A DNA stretch of 64,000 nt from Sphingomonas sp. R647 (GCF_020177055.1 NZ_JAIQXT010000002.1:558001-622000); one strand, 5' to 3'; positions 45,590-55,714 are shown, counted from the first letter of the stretch. Notes: generated from the sequence alone by a model not told the origin. Numbers and translations are program-made.

Positions 45590-46918
45590 ATGCAATCGGC
45601 CCCGCTCACCCGCCGTTCGATCCTGGCGCAGGCCTGGCCGATCATGCTTGGCCAGACGACGGTGCCGCTGGTCGGGCTGGTCGATACCGCCGTGATCGGC
45701 TGGACCGGAGACGCCGCCGCGCTCGCCGGAGTGGCGCTGGGTACGGCGATCATCAGCTTCATTTTCTGGGCGTTCGGATTCCTGCGCATGGGGATGACCG
45801 GGCTGACCGCGCAGGCGCATGGCCGTGGTGCGCGGGAGGAGGTGGACGGGCTGCTGGTGCGTGGCGTGGCGGCGGGGCTTGGGATCGGCGTGGTGCTGGT
45901 CGCGCTGCAGATCATCCTCGTGCCGCTCGCTTTTGCCTTGCTCGCTGGGGGCGGGGCGCTGGACGATGCGGCGCGGGAGTTTGTGACGGCGCGCTTCCTG
46001 GGCGCGCCTGCCGCGCTCGGCTTCTATGCGATCAATGGCTGGCTGCTCGGCCTTGGCCGCACGCGCGAGACGCTGGCGCTTCAGATCCTGGTCAACCTCG
46101 TCAACGCTGTGCTCGACATGGTGTTCGTGTGGCAGTTTGGCATGGGCGCGCGCGGGGTTGGGCTTGGTACCGCGATCGCGGAATGGGTAGGGCTGGTCGC
46201 GGGGATCGTGCTGGTTGCGCGGATCGCCGGGCCGCGCGCCTTGCTGGGGCAGCGCGCGGGTTTCCTGCATGGCGCGGCGTGGAAGCGGCTGTTTGCGGTC
46301 AATGCCGACATCATGGTGCGCACGATCGCGCTGCTGACGCTGTTCCTGTGGCTGGCCAATGCCGGGGCGCGGCTGGGGACGGTGCAACTCGCCGCGAACC
46401 ATGTGTTGATGCAGCTGGTCAGCATCTTTGCCTTCGTCCTCGACGGCTTCGCGTTCACCGCCGAGTCGCGGGTGGGGCAGGCGGTCGGGCGCGGTTCGCG
46501 GGGCGAGCTCAAGCGCGCGATCCGGCTGACGGGAGAGTTTTCGCTCGGCTTTGGACTGCTCGCGACGCTGGCCGCGCTGGTGTTCGGCGGTGCGTTGATC
46601 GACCTGCTCACCACCAACGAAGCGGTGCGAGCGGCGGCACGGGCGGTGCTCCCGCTCGCTGCGTTGGCGGCGATCGTCGGCGTTCCCGCCTGGCTGCTCG
46701 ACGGCGTGTTCATCGGCGCGACGCGGGGGCGGGCGCTGCGCAATGCCGCGATCCTCGCGACGGCGCTGTATATCGCGACCGACCTGCTGCTGCGCCCGTT
46801 CGGTGCCACGGGACTGTGGCTGGCGCTGCTGGCGAGTTATGGTTTCCGCGCCGGATTGCTCGCCATCCATTTGCCGCGCCTGTTCGCTACGGTTGCGGAA
46901 GCGCCGCCACGGTCCTAG
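45590..46918 (+). CDS. MATE-family efflux transporter (DinF-like)
   Basis: 442 residues, 12 predicted TM helices in two MATE repeats. N-terminal PIMLGQTTVPLVGLVDTAVIG, with the conserved helix-1 polar residues, and FVLDGFAFTAESRVGQAVGR in the second half match DinF-type exporters. Drives drug or organic cation efflux by sodium or proton antiport. Divergent from the DUF1801 gene and 33 bp ahead of argG. Confidence 0.92.
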   Translation: MQSAPLTRRSILAQAWPIMLGQTTVPLVGLVDTAVIGWTGDAAALAGVALGTAIISFIFWAFGFLRMGMTGLTAQAHGRGAREEVDGLLVRGVAAGLGIGVVLVALQIILVPLAFALLAGGGALDDAAREFVTARFLGAPAALGFYAINGWLLGLGRTRETLALQILVNLVNAVLDMVFVWQFGMGARGVGLGTAIAEWVGLVAGIVLVARIAGPRALLGQRAGFLHGAAWKRLFAVNADIMVRTIALLTLFLWLANAGARLGTVQLAANHVLMQLVSIFAFVLDGFAFTAESRVGQAVGRGSRGELKRAIRLTGEFSLGFGLLATLAALVFGGALIDLLTTNEAVRAAARAVLPLAALAAIVGVPAWLLDGVFIGATRGRALRNAAILATALYIATDLLLRPFGATGLWLALLASYGFRAGLLAIHLPRLFATVAEAPPRS

Positions 46919-46951
46919 AGGCGCAGCCGTCCTTTTTCTGGAGCGTTCGAC

Positions 46952-48169
46952 ATGGCCGACAAGATCAATCGCGTGGTGCTTGCCTATTCGGGCGGTCTCG
47001 ACACCAGCGTGATCCTGAAATGGCTTCAGCAGGAATACAGTTGCGAGGTCGTGACCTTCACCGCCGATCTGGGGCAGGGCGAAGAGCTGGAGCCGGCGCG
47101 CAAGAAGGCGCTGGATGCCGGGGTGAAGCCCGAGCACATCTTCATCGACGACCTCAAGGAAGAGTTCGTCCGCGATTTCGTGTTCCCGATGATGCGCGCC
47201 AACGCGCTGTATGAGGGGCTGTACCTGCTCGGCACCTCGATCGCGCGCCCGCTGATCTCCAAGCGGCTGATCGAGATCGCCAAGGAAGTGAATGCCGATG
47301 CGGTCAGCCATGGCGCGACTGGCAAGGGCAACGATCAGGTCCGTTTCGAACTGTCGGCCTATGCGCTGAACCCGGACATCAAGGTGATCGCACCGTGGCG
47401 CGAATGGGACCTGACCAGCCGCACCAAGCTGATCGAATTCGCCGAGCAGCACCAGATCCAGGTGACCAAGGACAAGCGCGGCGAATCGCCGTTCTCGACC
47501 GACGCGAATCTGCTGCACACCAGTTCCGAGGGCAAGGTGCTCGAAGATCCGTGGGATGAGACCCCCGACTATGTCTATTCGCGCACGGTGAACCCGGAGG
47601 ACGCGCCGGACACGCCCGAATATATCACGATCGATTTCGAAAAGGGCGATGGCGTCGCGGTAAACGGTGTGGCGATGTCGCCCGCGACGCTGCTGGCGGC
47701 GCTCAATGAGCTTGGCCGCAAGCATGGTATCGGCCGGCTCGATCTGGTCGAGAACCGTTTCGTCGGTATGAAGTCGCGTGGCATGTACGAGACGCCGGGC
47801 GGCACCATCTATCACCTCGCGCATCGCGGGATTGAAAGCATCACGCTCGACCGCGGCGCCGCGCACCTCAAGGACGAATGGGCGCCGCGCTATGCCGAGA
47901 TGGTCTATAACGGCTTCTGGTTCGCGCCCGAACGCGAGATGATGCAGGCCGCGATCGACTACTCGCAGCAAAAGGTCGCCGGGACCGTGCGGCTCAAGCT
48001 GTACAAGGGCGGCGTCTATGTCGTCGGGCGCAAGTCGCCCTATTCGCTGTACAGCGAAAAGGTCGTGACGTTCGAGGACGACCAGGGCGCATATGACCAG
48101 CGCGACGCGGCGGGGTTCATCAAGCTCAACGCGCTGCGGCTGCGGTTGTTGGGGCGGCGCGGGGCCTGA
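46952..48169 (+). CDS. argG: Argininosuccinate synthase
   Basis: 405 residues. Joins citrulline and aspartate using ATP in arginine biosynthesis. N-terminal P-loop [33 protein letters not shown] and [17 protein letters not shown] are family signatures. GGAG upstream of ATG 46952. Normal length. Confidence 0.97.
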   Translation: MADKINRVVLAYSGGLDTSVILKWLQQEYSCEVVTFTADLGQGEELEPARKKALDAGVKPEHIFIDDLKEEFVRDFVFPMMRANALYEGLYLLGTSIARPLISKRLIEIAKEVNADAVSHGATGKGNDQVRFELSAYALNPDIKVIAPWREWDLTSRTKLIEFAEQHQIQVTKDKRGESPFSTDANLLHTSSEGKVLEDPWDETPDYVYSRTVNPEDAPDTPEYITIDFEKGDGVAVNGVAMSPATLLAALNELGRKHGIGRLDLVENRFVGMKSRGMYETPGGTIYHLAHRGIESITLDRGAAHLKDEWAPRYAEMVYNGFWFAPEREMMQAAIDYSQQKVAGTVRLKLYKGGVYVVGRKSPYSLYSEKVVTFEDDQGAYDQRDAAGFIKLNALRLRLLGRRGA

Positions 48170-48203
48170 TGCAAAGTTAACCATCGTCGGTTAGCAAAGC
48201 CCC

Positions 48204-49883
48204 ATGGGGGCGGCGCGATCTACGGTCTGGCGCGATAATGCAGTGGCGGCGACGCTTGCGCTGCTGCTCGCTGCCGTATGGGCGTGGCGGGACTGGGCGG
48301 CGCTGTCGGTGTTGCGGCTGCCCGATACCGATGATGTGATGCGGTTGCAGCAAATTCGCGACTGGCTGGGTGGCCAGGGATTTGGCGATCTGGCGCAGTA
48401 TCGGCTTGGGGCTGCGGGGCTGGAGATGCACTGGTCGCGGTTGCCCGATCTGGTGCCCGGCGCGATCATCGCTGTGCTGACGCCTGTTGCGGGCGCGCAC
48501 GCGGCGGAGCTGGTCGCGGTGATGATGTGGCCGTTGTTGTTGTTTGCGGTCGCGTTGACGCTGGTCGCGGCGATTGCGCGGCGGGTTGCGGTGTCGGCAC
48601 CCGTTGCTGTCATTGTCGCCGCGCTGGCCTATCCGGCGAGCGCTCTGTTCCTGCCCGGGCGGATCGACCATCATGGGCTGCAGTTGGTGTTGTTGCTGGT
48701 CCTCGTCCGCGCCGTGATCGGTCCCGGCGGGTGGCGCTGCGGCGTCGCGGCGGGCGGCGCGAGCGTCGCGTCGCTGGTGGTGGGGATGGAGACTGCGCCG
48801 TTCCTGGCGCTGGGCGGCGGGGTGCTGGTTCTGCGCTGGATTGCAGACGGGGCGGGGGAGCGGCTCCGCCTGCTCGGCTATGGCGCTGCGCTGGTCGTCG
48901 GGCTGGCGCTGGCGGCGCTGCTGTTTCGGACGAGCGGGTGGAGTGTCGCGACCTGCGATGCGTTCGCCGCACCCCTGTGGCGCGCGGCGCAGGTGGCGGC
49001 GCTCGCGCCGCTCGCGCTCGCGCTGGTTGCGCGCCGCATGGCGAGCCCGCGCGCACGGCTGATCACGGCATTTGTGGTGGTCGATGTTGCGGTCGTCGCG
49101 GCGCTTGCGCTCTCACCTGCCTGCTTGTCGCCCTATGGCGGGGTCGATCCGCTGCTGGAGCGGCTGTGGCTGGGGCGGGTGGCGGAGGCGCAGCCGCTGT
49201 TCGGCGCGCCGCTGGATCATGCGATCGGTTATGTCGGGTTGGCGCTCGCGGGACTGGCCGCGACGCTATGGCAGTGGTGGCGGACGCGCGGCACGGGCTG
49301 GGCGGTGCTCGCCGGGTTCCAGCTGGCGGCGCTCGCGCTCGCGCTGGTGCAGTTGCGTGGCATCTACGCCGGGACGCTGCTCGCCGCGCCGGGATTGGCG
49401 GCGCTGATCGCTTATGCGCGGGAGCGGGGGCCGCTGGCGCTGGCGGCGGCGTGGGTTGTTTCGGCGGGGTTTCTCTATCCGGCGCTGGGCAGTCTTGCCG
49501 CGCCGCCGCCGCCCGCTGCGACGTGCGATGGCGGTGCGGTGCTGGCGCAGCTTGCTGCCCAACCGGCTGGAACGGTTGCTGGGCCGATCGACCTGGGGGC
49601 CTATGCGCTGGCGGAGACGCGCCACCGCATTCTCGCAGCACCCTATCATCGCAATGCGCAGGGTAATCTGGCGGTGTATCGGCTGGTCGACCTGCCGGTT
49701 GGCGCGGCGCGTGCCGAGGCGAAGCGGTTGCGGATCGACCTGATCGCCGATTGCGGCGGGGCGTGGGACGAGCTTGGCGCGCCGCCCGCCGGATCACTGC
49801 GCGCCGCGCTGCGGGCGGGGACCCCGCCGGACTGGCTGACCCCGGTTGCGCCGGGCGCGACGGTTTATCGGGTGGAGCGATGA
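48204..49883 (+). CDS. Large multi-TM protein, GT-C (STT3/PMT)-like
   Basis: 559 residues with about 11 to 13 TM helices and a soluble C-terminal segment of about 110 residues. The first loop has LRLPDTDDVMRLQQIRDWL and LEMHWSRLPDLVPG, and a later loop FLPGRIDHHGLQLVLLL. An Asp-rich first external loop with HWSR and a DHH motif recall GT-C glycosyltransferases such as STT3, which act on polyprenyl-linked sugars. This is a fold-level guess. First of three adjacent membrane genes; its stop overlaps the next ATG. Confidence 0.65.
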   Translation: MGAARSTVWRDNAVAATLALLLAAVWAWRDWAALSVLRLPDTDDVMRLQQIRDWLGGQGFGDLAQYRLGAAGLEMHWSRLPDLVPGAIIAVLTPVAGAHAAELVAVMMWPLLLFAVALTLVAAIARRVAVSAPVAVIVAALAYPASALFLPGRIDHHGLQLVLLLVLVRAVIGPGGWRCGVAAGGASVASLVVGMETAPFLALGGGVLVLRWIADGAGERLRLLGYGAALVVGLALAALLFRTSGWSVATCDAFAAPLWRAAQVAALAPLALALVARRMASPRARLITAFVVVDVAVVAALALSPACLSPYGGVDPLLERLWLGRVAEAQPLFGAPLDHAIGYVGLALAGLAATLWQWWRTRGTGWAVLAGFQLAALALALVQLRGIYAGTLLAAPGLAALIAYARERGPLALAAAWVVSAGFLYPALGSLAAPPPPAATCDGGAVLAQLAAQPAGTVAGPIDLGAYALAETRHRILAAPYHRNAQGNLAVYRLVDLPVGAARAEAKRLRIDLIADCGGAWDELGAPPAGSLRAALRAGTPPDWLTPVAPGATVYRVER

Positions 49884-51412
49884 GCGGGCGCTGGTGGGAA
49901 AGCCGGTGGTTCTTGGCCGCTGCGATGCTGCTTGCGGCAATCCCGTTGTTGTGGCCCGCCGTGCCGCCGCTGACCGACCTGCCCGGCCATATCGGGCGGT
50001 ACCGCGTGATGCTGGGCGATGAGGCGGCGCTGCTTGATACTTACTACGCGTTCGAGTGGCGACTGGTCGGCAATCTGGGGGTGGACCTGCTGGTTGCCGC
50101 GCTGGCGCCGCTGATCGGGCTTGAGCCTGCGGTCAAGCTGGTGGTGCTGGCAATTCCGGTGCTGACCACGGGGGCGCTGCTCTGGCTCAGTCGGGAGTTG
50201 ACCGGGCGGGAGAGTCCGTGGGCGCTGTTCGCGCTGCCGCTGGCGTACAGCTATCCGTTTCAGTTCGGGTTCGTGAATTACTGCCTCGCGATGGCGCTCG
50301 CGCTCGGCGGCTGGGCGCTGTGGCTGTGGCTGGGGCGGTTGCAGCGGATCGCGTTGCGCGCGGCGATATTCGTGCCGCTCGGACTGATCGTGTGGACGTG
50401 CCACGCGATGGGCTGGGCGATGCTGGGTCTGTTCGTCTTTGCGGGCGAATGGGCAGCGCGGGTCAAAGGCCGGTCGCTCGCGCGCGCTGCCTTCGACGCC
50501 GCCATCGCATCGCTTCCGCTCGCGCCTCCGGTGCTGGCGATGTTGCTCTGGCGCGGTGGTGGGGCACCTGCGGACACCGGGCGCTTCTTCGACCTGATCG
50601 CCAAGCTCAAGGGACTGGGCAGCGTGCTGCGCGACCGGTGGATCTGGCTCGACCTGCCGGCATTGCTGGTGATCGTGATGGCGGTCTATGCCGGTATCCG
50701 GGGGCAGGCGGGGCGGTTCGAGCCGCAAGCCGCTGCGGCTGCGGGACTGACGGTGCTGGCATTCCTTCTGCTGCCGTTCACGCTGCTCGGTTCGGCCTAT
50801 GCCGATCTGCGGCTGCTGCCCTTCGCCTTTGCCGTGGCGCTGGCGGGACTGACCCCGCGCGAGGGGGCGCCAGTCCGCATCATCGCGCTGGCGGGCCTCG
50901 CCTTTTTCCTGATCCGCACGCTCGGCACCACCGCCAGCTTCGCGCTCTACGATGCCGATTGGCGGCGGGAGCTGGCGGCGCTCGATCAGCTTCCGCGCGG
51001 CGCGCGCGTGTTCGCGCTGGTCGGTGACGGCTGCGACCAGCCCTGGGCGCACAGCCGCCGCACGCACCTTCCCGCCTTTGCCACCGCGCGCCGCGCCGCC
51101 TTTGCCAATGATCAGTGGCGGATGGAGGGCGCGCCGTTGCTGCGCGTGCCATTGCCGCTCGGCTATTTCGCACATGATCCGTCGCAGATTTCGGTCGAGG
51201 CTGCCTGTCCGCACGATCCCAACCTCCTTCCCCGCGACCGGGCGCTCGCGGCGTTCCCGCGTGACGCGTTCACCCATGTCTGGCTGATCGACGCGCCGAC
51301 CGCCCCGGCATCGTTGCACGGCCTGCGCCCCGTCTGGAAACAGGACGGTTCGGCGCTCTATGCGATCGATCGTTCGGCAAGCCGCTTGCCCGCAGGTGCT
51401 GCGCCGCAGTAA
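49880..51412 (+). CDS. Multi-TM protein, paralogue A of the cluster
   Basis: 510 residues, about 10 to 12 TM helices. Starts MSGRWWESRWFLAAAMLLAA, followed by a first loop with PLTDLPGHIGRYRVML, then FEWRLVGNLGVDLLV. The C-terminal about 130 residues are soluble with ANDQWRMEGAPLLRV and HDPSQISVEAACPHD. The next gene has the same plan and many identical motifs, so they are tandem paralogues. GT-C-like topology suggests a glycosyltransferase; no catalytic proof. ATG 49880 overlaps the previous stop (ATGA). Confidence 0.7.
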   Translation: MSGRWWESRWFLAAAMLLAAIPLLWPAVPPLTDLPGHIGRYRVMLGDEAALLDTYYAFEWRLVGNLGVDLLVAALAPLIGLEPAVKLVVLAIPVLTTGALLWLSRELTGRESPWALFALPLAYSYPFQFGFVNYCLAMALALGGWALWLWLGRLQRIALRAAIFVPLGLIVWTCHAMGWAMLGLFVFAGEWAARVKGRSLARAAFDAAIASLPLAPPVLAMLLWRGGGAPADTGRFFDLIAKLKGLGSVLRDRWIWLDLPALLVIVMAVYAGIRGQAGRFEPQAAAAAGLTVLAFLLLPFTLLGSAYADLRLLPFAFAVALAGLTPREGAPVRIIALAGLAFFLIRTLGTTASFALYDADWRRELAALDQLPRGARVFALVGDGCDQPWAHSRRTHLPAFATARRAAFANDQWRMEGAPLLRVPLPLGYFAHDPSQISVEAACPHDPNLLPRDRALAAFPRDAFTHVWLIDAPTAPASLHGLRPVWKQDGSALYAIDRSASRLPAGAAPQ

Positions 51413-51421
51413 GGCGGTCGG

Positions 51422-53128
51422 ATGCAAGGGGGAAATCCGACCGAGATGCCACGCTGGTGGCAGACGCGCTGGTTCGTGCTGTTCGCGGCACTTGCGGCGG
51501 CGATCCCGTTATTGTGGCCGGACATCCCCCCGCAGGTCGACCTGCCGGGCCATATGGCGCGGTATCGCGTTCAGCTGAGCCATGGCGAAGTGCCGTGGCT
51601 CAACGATTGGTACAAGTTCGAATGGAGCCTGATCGGCAATCTCGGGCTCGACCTGCTGATCATCCCGCTGGAGCCGATTTTCGGGCTTGAGCTGGCGGTC
51701 AAGCTGATCGTGATCACCATCCCGGTGCTGACCGTTACCGGCCTGCTCTGGATCGCGCGCGAGGTGCATGGCCGCATCCCCGCGACCGCTTTGTTCGCGC
51801 TGCCGCTCGCCTATAACTATGCGTTCCATTTCGGGTTCGCCAATTTCGCGCTGTCGATGGCGCTGGCGCTCAACGCCTTTGCGCTGTGGCTGCGGCTGGC
51901 GCGGATGGGCAAGGTGCGGTTGCGCGCGGTGCTGTTCGTGCCGATCGGCATGCTGATCTGGGTCACGCACACCTTTGGCTGGGGCACGCTCGGCGTGCTC
52001 TGTTTCGCCGCCGAGCTGATCCGCCAGCATGATATGCGCGGTCCGCGCACCGGCCCGTGGCATGAGAATTTTGTGCAAAGGTGGGTCGTGCCGTGGTTCA
52101 TGGCGGGCATCCACTGCCTGTCGCTGGTCCCCGCCGCCGTGCTGATGCTGATGTGGCGCAGCGCGGGCGATGTCAGCGGCGTCACTGGCGACTGGTTCAA
52201 CTGGCGCGCGAAGATCTGGTGGGTGCTGATGGTCCTGCGCGACCGCTGGCAGCTGTTCGACATCGCCTGCCTCGGCGTGCTGTTCCTGGTGCTGCTCAAG
52301 GGGCTGCGCGATCCCAATATCGAATATTCGCGCCACCTGGGCATTTCGGCGCTGTTCCTGATCGCGGTGTTCATCCTGTTGCCGCGCGTCGTGTTCGGAT
52401 CGGCCTATGCCGATATGCGGCTTGCCCCGTACATGATCGCGATTGCCGTGATCTCCCTGCGCCCAAAGCCGGGCATGACGATCCGGGGCGCGAGCGTGCT
52501 GGCGATGGCGGGGCTGGCCTTCTTCCTCGTTCGCATGGGAACGACGACGTATAGCAACGTTCTCTACGACAAATCCTATGACCGCGAACTCGCGGCGCTG
52601 GAGCATGTGCCAGAGGGGGCGCGGCTGCTGAGCTTCGTCGGTGAGACCTGTTACAACGAATGGACGATGACGCGGCTGCAGCACCTGCCCGGCATGGCGA
52701 TGGTGCGGAAGCTGGCCTACACCAACGACCAATGGTCGATGGCGGGCGGGCAGTTGCTCACCGTCCGTTACAAGCAGGCGCGCGGGTTCAGCCATGATCC
52801 GTCACAGATTGTCACCGACACCAAATGCCCGCGCGAATGGTGGCGGCCGGTTGCGGTCAGCCTCGCGCGCTTCCCGCGCCATGCCTATGACTATCTGTGG
52901 GTGATCAGCCCGCCGCCGTACGACAAGCGGCTTGAGGCGGGGCTGATTCCGGTGTGGCGCGATGGCAGCAGCGCGCTGTTCAAGATCGACCATGGCCAGC
53001 CGGCAGCAGAGCTGAACGCCGAAGATCTCGGCCCCTATCGCAAGCAGATCCAGAACATCCGCGAGTTTCTGGAGCGCGACAAGAAGAAGCAGATGGAAGC
53101 GTGGGAGCGCGCGAAGAAGGAGGCTTAA
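51422..53128 (+). CDS. Multi-TM protein, paralogue B of the cluster
   Basis: 568 residues. Shares with paralogue A the start (RWWQTRWFVLFAALAAAIPL), QVDLPGHMARYRVQL, FEWSLIGNLGLDLLI, FGSAYADMRLAPYMIA, TNDQWSMAGGQLLTV and HDPSQIVTDTKCPRE. Extra material includes a longer central loop and a Lys/Glu-rich coiled C-terminus (FLERDKKKQMEAWERAKK). Nine bases after paralogue A, so one operon. It is the best-conserved-looking copy; function not established. Confidence 0.7.
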   Translation: MQGGNPTEMPRWWQTRWFVLFAALAAAIPLLWPDIPPQVDLPGHMARYRVQLSHGEVPWLNDWYKFEWSLIGNLGLDLLIIPLEPIFGLELAVKLIVITIPVLTVTGLLWIAREVHGRIPATALFALPLAYNYAFHFGFANFALSMALALNAFALWLRLARMGKVRLRAVLFVPIGMLIWVTHTFGWGTLGVLCFAAELIRQHDMRGPRTGPWHENFVQRWVVPWFMAGIHCLSLVPAAVLMLMWRSAGDVSGVTGDWFNWRAKIWWVLMVLRDRWQLFDIACLGVLFLVLLKGLRDPNIEYSRHLGISALFLIAVFILLPRVVFGSAYADMRLAPYMIAIAVISLRPKPGMTIRGASVLAMAGLAFFLVRMGTTTYSNVLYDKSYDRELAALEHVPEGARLLSFVGETCYNEWTMTRLQHLPGMAMVRKLAYTNDQWSMAGGQLLTVRYKQARGFSHDPSQIVTDTKCPREWWRPVAVSLARFPRHAYDYLWVISPPPYDKRLEAGLIPVWRDGSSALFKIDHGQPAAELNAEDLGPYRKQIQNIREFLERDKKKQMEAWERAKKEA

Positions 53129-53137
53129 CCTCACGCT

Positions 53138-53199
53138 CCGTTTGCTCCGAGCTTGTCGAAGGGCGGGGCGCGGCCCTTCGACAAGCTCAGGGCAAACGG
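53138..53199. repeat. TTCGACAAGCTC palindrome
   Basis: Arms 53138-53164 and 53173-53199 (27 bp, two mismatches) around an 8-nt loop. The core is CCCTTCGACAAGCTCAGGG, a palindromic repeat familiar from many proteobacterial intergenic regions. It separates convergent transcripts of the membrane cluster and the GNAT gene. Confidence 0.85.
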
Positions 53200-53212
53200 G
53201 CATTGGGAAGCC

Positions 53213-54349
53213 TTAACCGCCCCGTCTGAACGGCGTCAGCTCGCCCAGAAATTCCTGTTCCTGCGCCACCGCGTCGCGCTCACGCGCCAGATACTCCTCG
53301 ATCGCGCGGCGAAAGCCTGGATCGGGGATGTAGTGCGCCGACCAGGTGGTGACGGGGACATAGCCGCGCGCCAGCTTGTGCTCGCCCTGCGCGCCCGCCT
53401 CGACCCGCGGTAGTCCGCGTGCGATCGCCGCCTCGATCGCCTGATAATAGCAGAGCTCGAAGTGGAGGAAGGGGACGTCCTCGACGCAGCCCCAATAGCG
53501 GCCATAGAGCGCATCGCCGCCGATCAGGTTGAGCGCCCCCGCGATCGGCCGCCCGTCGCGCTCGGCGAACATCAGCAGCAGCCGGTCTCCCATCGCTTCG
53601 CCGAGCAGCGAGAAGAAGGGGCGGGTGAGATAGGGCCGACCCCATTTGCGGCTGCCGGTATCCTGATAGAACACCCAGAACGCATCCCAATGCGCCTCGG
53701 TGATTTCCGCGCCGCTGAGATGCCGGATCGCCAGCCCCTCGACCGCGCGCTCGCGTTCCTTGCGGATCGCCTTGCGCTTGCGGGAGGACAGGTCGGCGAG
53801 GAAGGCGTCGAAATCGGCATAGTCGCGGTTGTGCCAGTGGAATTGCGTCCCCGCGCGGACCAGCCAGCCGGCCTCCTCGAACAGCGGCAACTGGGCTTCA
53901 TCGACAAATGTGACGTGCGCAGACGACAGCCGGTTGTTGTCGGTCAGCGCCTCGATCCCCGCGATCAGCGCCGGTGCCAGCGCCGGATCACGCAGCAGCA
54001 GACGGGGGCCGGGGACGGGGGTGAACGGGGCCGCGACTTGAATCTTGGGGTAATAGCGCCCGCCGGCATGCTCGAACGCGTCGGCCCAGGCGTGATCGAA
54101 CACATATTCGCCTTGGCTGTGGCTCTTGGCGTAGGCCGGGGCGATGGCGGCGGGGATGCCGTTTGCGTCGTCGATCACGATCGGCAGCGACTGCCAGCCG
54201 GTTCCGGCGCCGACCGACCCCGATGCTTCCAATGCGGCGAGGAAGGCGTGGCTTAGAAACGGATTGCTGTCGCCCGCACAGGCGTCCCACTGCGCCGCCG
54301 GGATCGACGCGACTCCTTCGGCAATGCGGGCTGAAATGGGTTCCGGCAC
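53213..54349 (-). CDS. GNAT-like protein of the PF04339 (DUF482) family
   Basis: 378 residues with FemAB/GNAT-like architecture: SRKRKAIRKERERA in the middle, HWDAFWVFYQDTGSRKWGRPYL, IAGALNLIGGDALYGRYWG and EAGAQGEHKLARGY. Pfam describes this family as linked to peptidoglycan synthesis or recognition, but the reaction is unproven. It starts at GTG 54349, nine bases after the mechanosensitive-channel stop, as the last gene of a four-gene leftward operon. Confidence 0.82.
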   Translation of the reverse strand: MPEPISARIAEGVASIPAAQWDACAGDSNPFLSHAFLAALEASGSVGAGTGWQSLPIVIDDANGIPAAIAPAYAKSHSQGEYVFDHAWADAFEHAGGRYYPKIQVAAPFTPVPGPRLLLRDPALAPALIAGIEALTDNNRLSSAHVTFVDEAQLPLFEEAGWLVRAGTQFHWHNRDYADFDAFLADLSSRKRKAIRKERERAVEGLAIRHLSGAEITEAHWDAFWVFYQDTGSRKWGRPYLTRPFFSLLGEAMGDRLLLMFAERDGRPIAGALNLIGGDALYGRYWGCVEDVPFLHFELCYYQAIEAAIARGLPRVEAGAQGEHKLARGYVPVTTWSAHYIPDPGFRRAIEEYLARERDAVAQEQEFLGELTPFRRGG

Positions 54350-54358
54350 GCGCTGTAT

Positions 54359-55714
54359 CTAGGGAGCGTCTTCGAGTCCGCCAACCGGCGCGTCGCTGCG
54401 CACGCCCGCGACGCTGCCGATCCGGTCGCCCTTGCTGCTGCGGAAATGGAGCACCTGTTGCGGGAACGGGATTTCGATGCCGTGTTCCTGGAACTTGACC
54501 CATAGCCGGTTGAGCACGTCGCTCTTCACATTGCCAACGCCGCCTTCGGGATCGCTGATCCAGGCGAGGATCTCATGCTCCAGCGCATAGTCGCCGAACG
54601 AGGTGAGCCAGACATTGGGCCGCGGCGAATCGAGCACGCGCGGGCTTTCCAGTGCGGCGTCGAGCATCAGCTTCTGCGCGAGCTTGACGTCGGATTCATA
54701 GGCGATTCCGACCGGGATGCGGACGCGGACATTGCGGTCGGAAAAAGACCAGTTTTCCACCTCCTGAGTCATCAGATTCTCGTTCGGAATCAGATGCTCC
54801 TTGCCGTCGCGCGTGATCACGCTGACTGCGCGGACGCCGATCTTGTTGACCCAGCCAAAGCTGTCGCCGACCACGATCACGTCACCCGGTTTGATCGAGC
54901 GGTCCATCAACAGGATGATCCCGGCGATCAGATTGCCGACCGTCTTTTGCAGGCCAAAGCCGACCGCGAGGCCCATCGCGCCGGAGAAGACGGCAAGGCT
55001 GGTCAGGTCGATGCCGAGCAGGTCGATCCCGAACAGGAACACGACGACGATCACCGCGATGCTGGCGAGCTTCTGAATCAGCAGCTTCTGCGTCGCGTCG
55101 AACCCGCGGGCCTCGCGGATTGAATGCGCGATCACCCGGTTGACGAGCCGCGCCCCGGCATAGAGCGCAACGGCGGTGACGAGCACCGTGACCGCGGCGA
55201 GCAGCGACAGCCGGCGCGAGCCGACATCGACGCCGATCCGGTCGAGCGTGTCGGTGATGACGTTGAACCCGCCGAGCGCATGGCTCAGGATCGCGACGAA
55301 CACGATCGCGGAGACCGCCCATGCGCTCCAGCGCGGCATGTGCAGTCCGCGCATCACGGTCATCACCGTCATCGCGGTCGCCGCGCCGAGCGCGATGCCC
55401 AGCAGCATCGCGGCCAGCGTCGTCCACGGCCAGGCATTGGCGATCATCGCCAGCAGCAGTGCCGCGCTGCCGTGGCGCACGACATTGTGCATGCGCGGGG
55501 CCAGCCCCTCGACATGATTGCCGACGCGCCGCTCCCAGAATGCGGTCAAAAGCGGCCCCAGCTTGCGCCCGGCAAGCCAGCCGATCGCCAGCGCGACGAG
55601 CGCGAGGCTCCCCGCAATTGCGCCCTCGACCAGCTGTGGCGGGGTGGGGGCGTGGATGCCGTTGGCGGTGAGCCACTGTGCCAGCGCGGGCGGGATGAGG
55701 TTGGGGAGGGTCAC
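54359..55714 (-). CDS. MscS-family mechanosensitive channel
   Basis: 451 residues with five or six TM helices. The pore helix and beta region follow the MscS pattern: LAVFSGAMGLAVGFGLQKTV, MDRSIKPGDVIVVGDSFGWV, IPNENLMTQEVENWS. The C-terminal domain (VRVRIPVGIAYESDV) matches the MscS cage. It opens on membrane tension to relieve osmotic shock. GTG 55714 overlaps the metC stop (GTGA), implying coupling. Confidence 0.92.
   Translation of the reverse strand: MTLPNLIPPALAQWLTANGIHAPTPPQLVEGAIAGSLALVALAIGWLAGRKLGPLLTAFWERRVGNHVEGLAPRMHNVVRHGSAALLLAMIANAWPWTTLAAMLLGIALGAATAMTVMTVMRGLHMPRWSAWAVSAIVFVAILSHALGGFNVITDTLDRIGVDVGSRRLSLLAAVTVLVTAVALYAGARLVNRVIAHSIREARGFDATQKLLIQKLASIAVIVVVFLFGIDLLGIDLTSLAVFSGAMGLAVGFGLQKTVGNLIAGIILLMDRSIKPGDVIVVGDSFGWVNKIGVRAVSVITRDGKEHLIPNENLMTQEVENWSFSDRNVRVRIPVGIAYESDVKLAQKLMLDAALESPRVLDSPRPNVWLTSFGDYALEHEILAWISDPEGGVGNVKSDVLNRLWVKFQEHGIEIPFPQQVLHFRSSKGDRIGSVAGVRSDAPVGGLEDAP

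Noticed and set aside
45542-48184. Extension of the DUF1801 frame into a 1021-residue protein
   Set aside because: It is antisense to the MATE transporter and argG, both with intact families; the DUF1801 protein has its own start at 45541.
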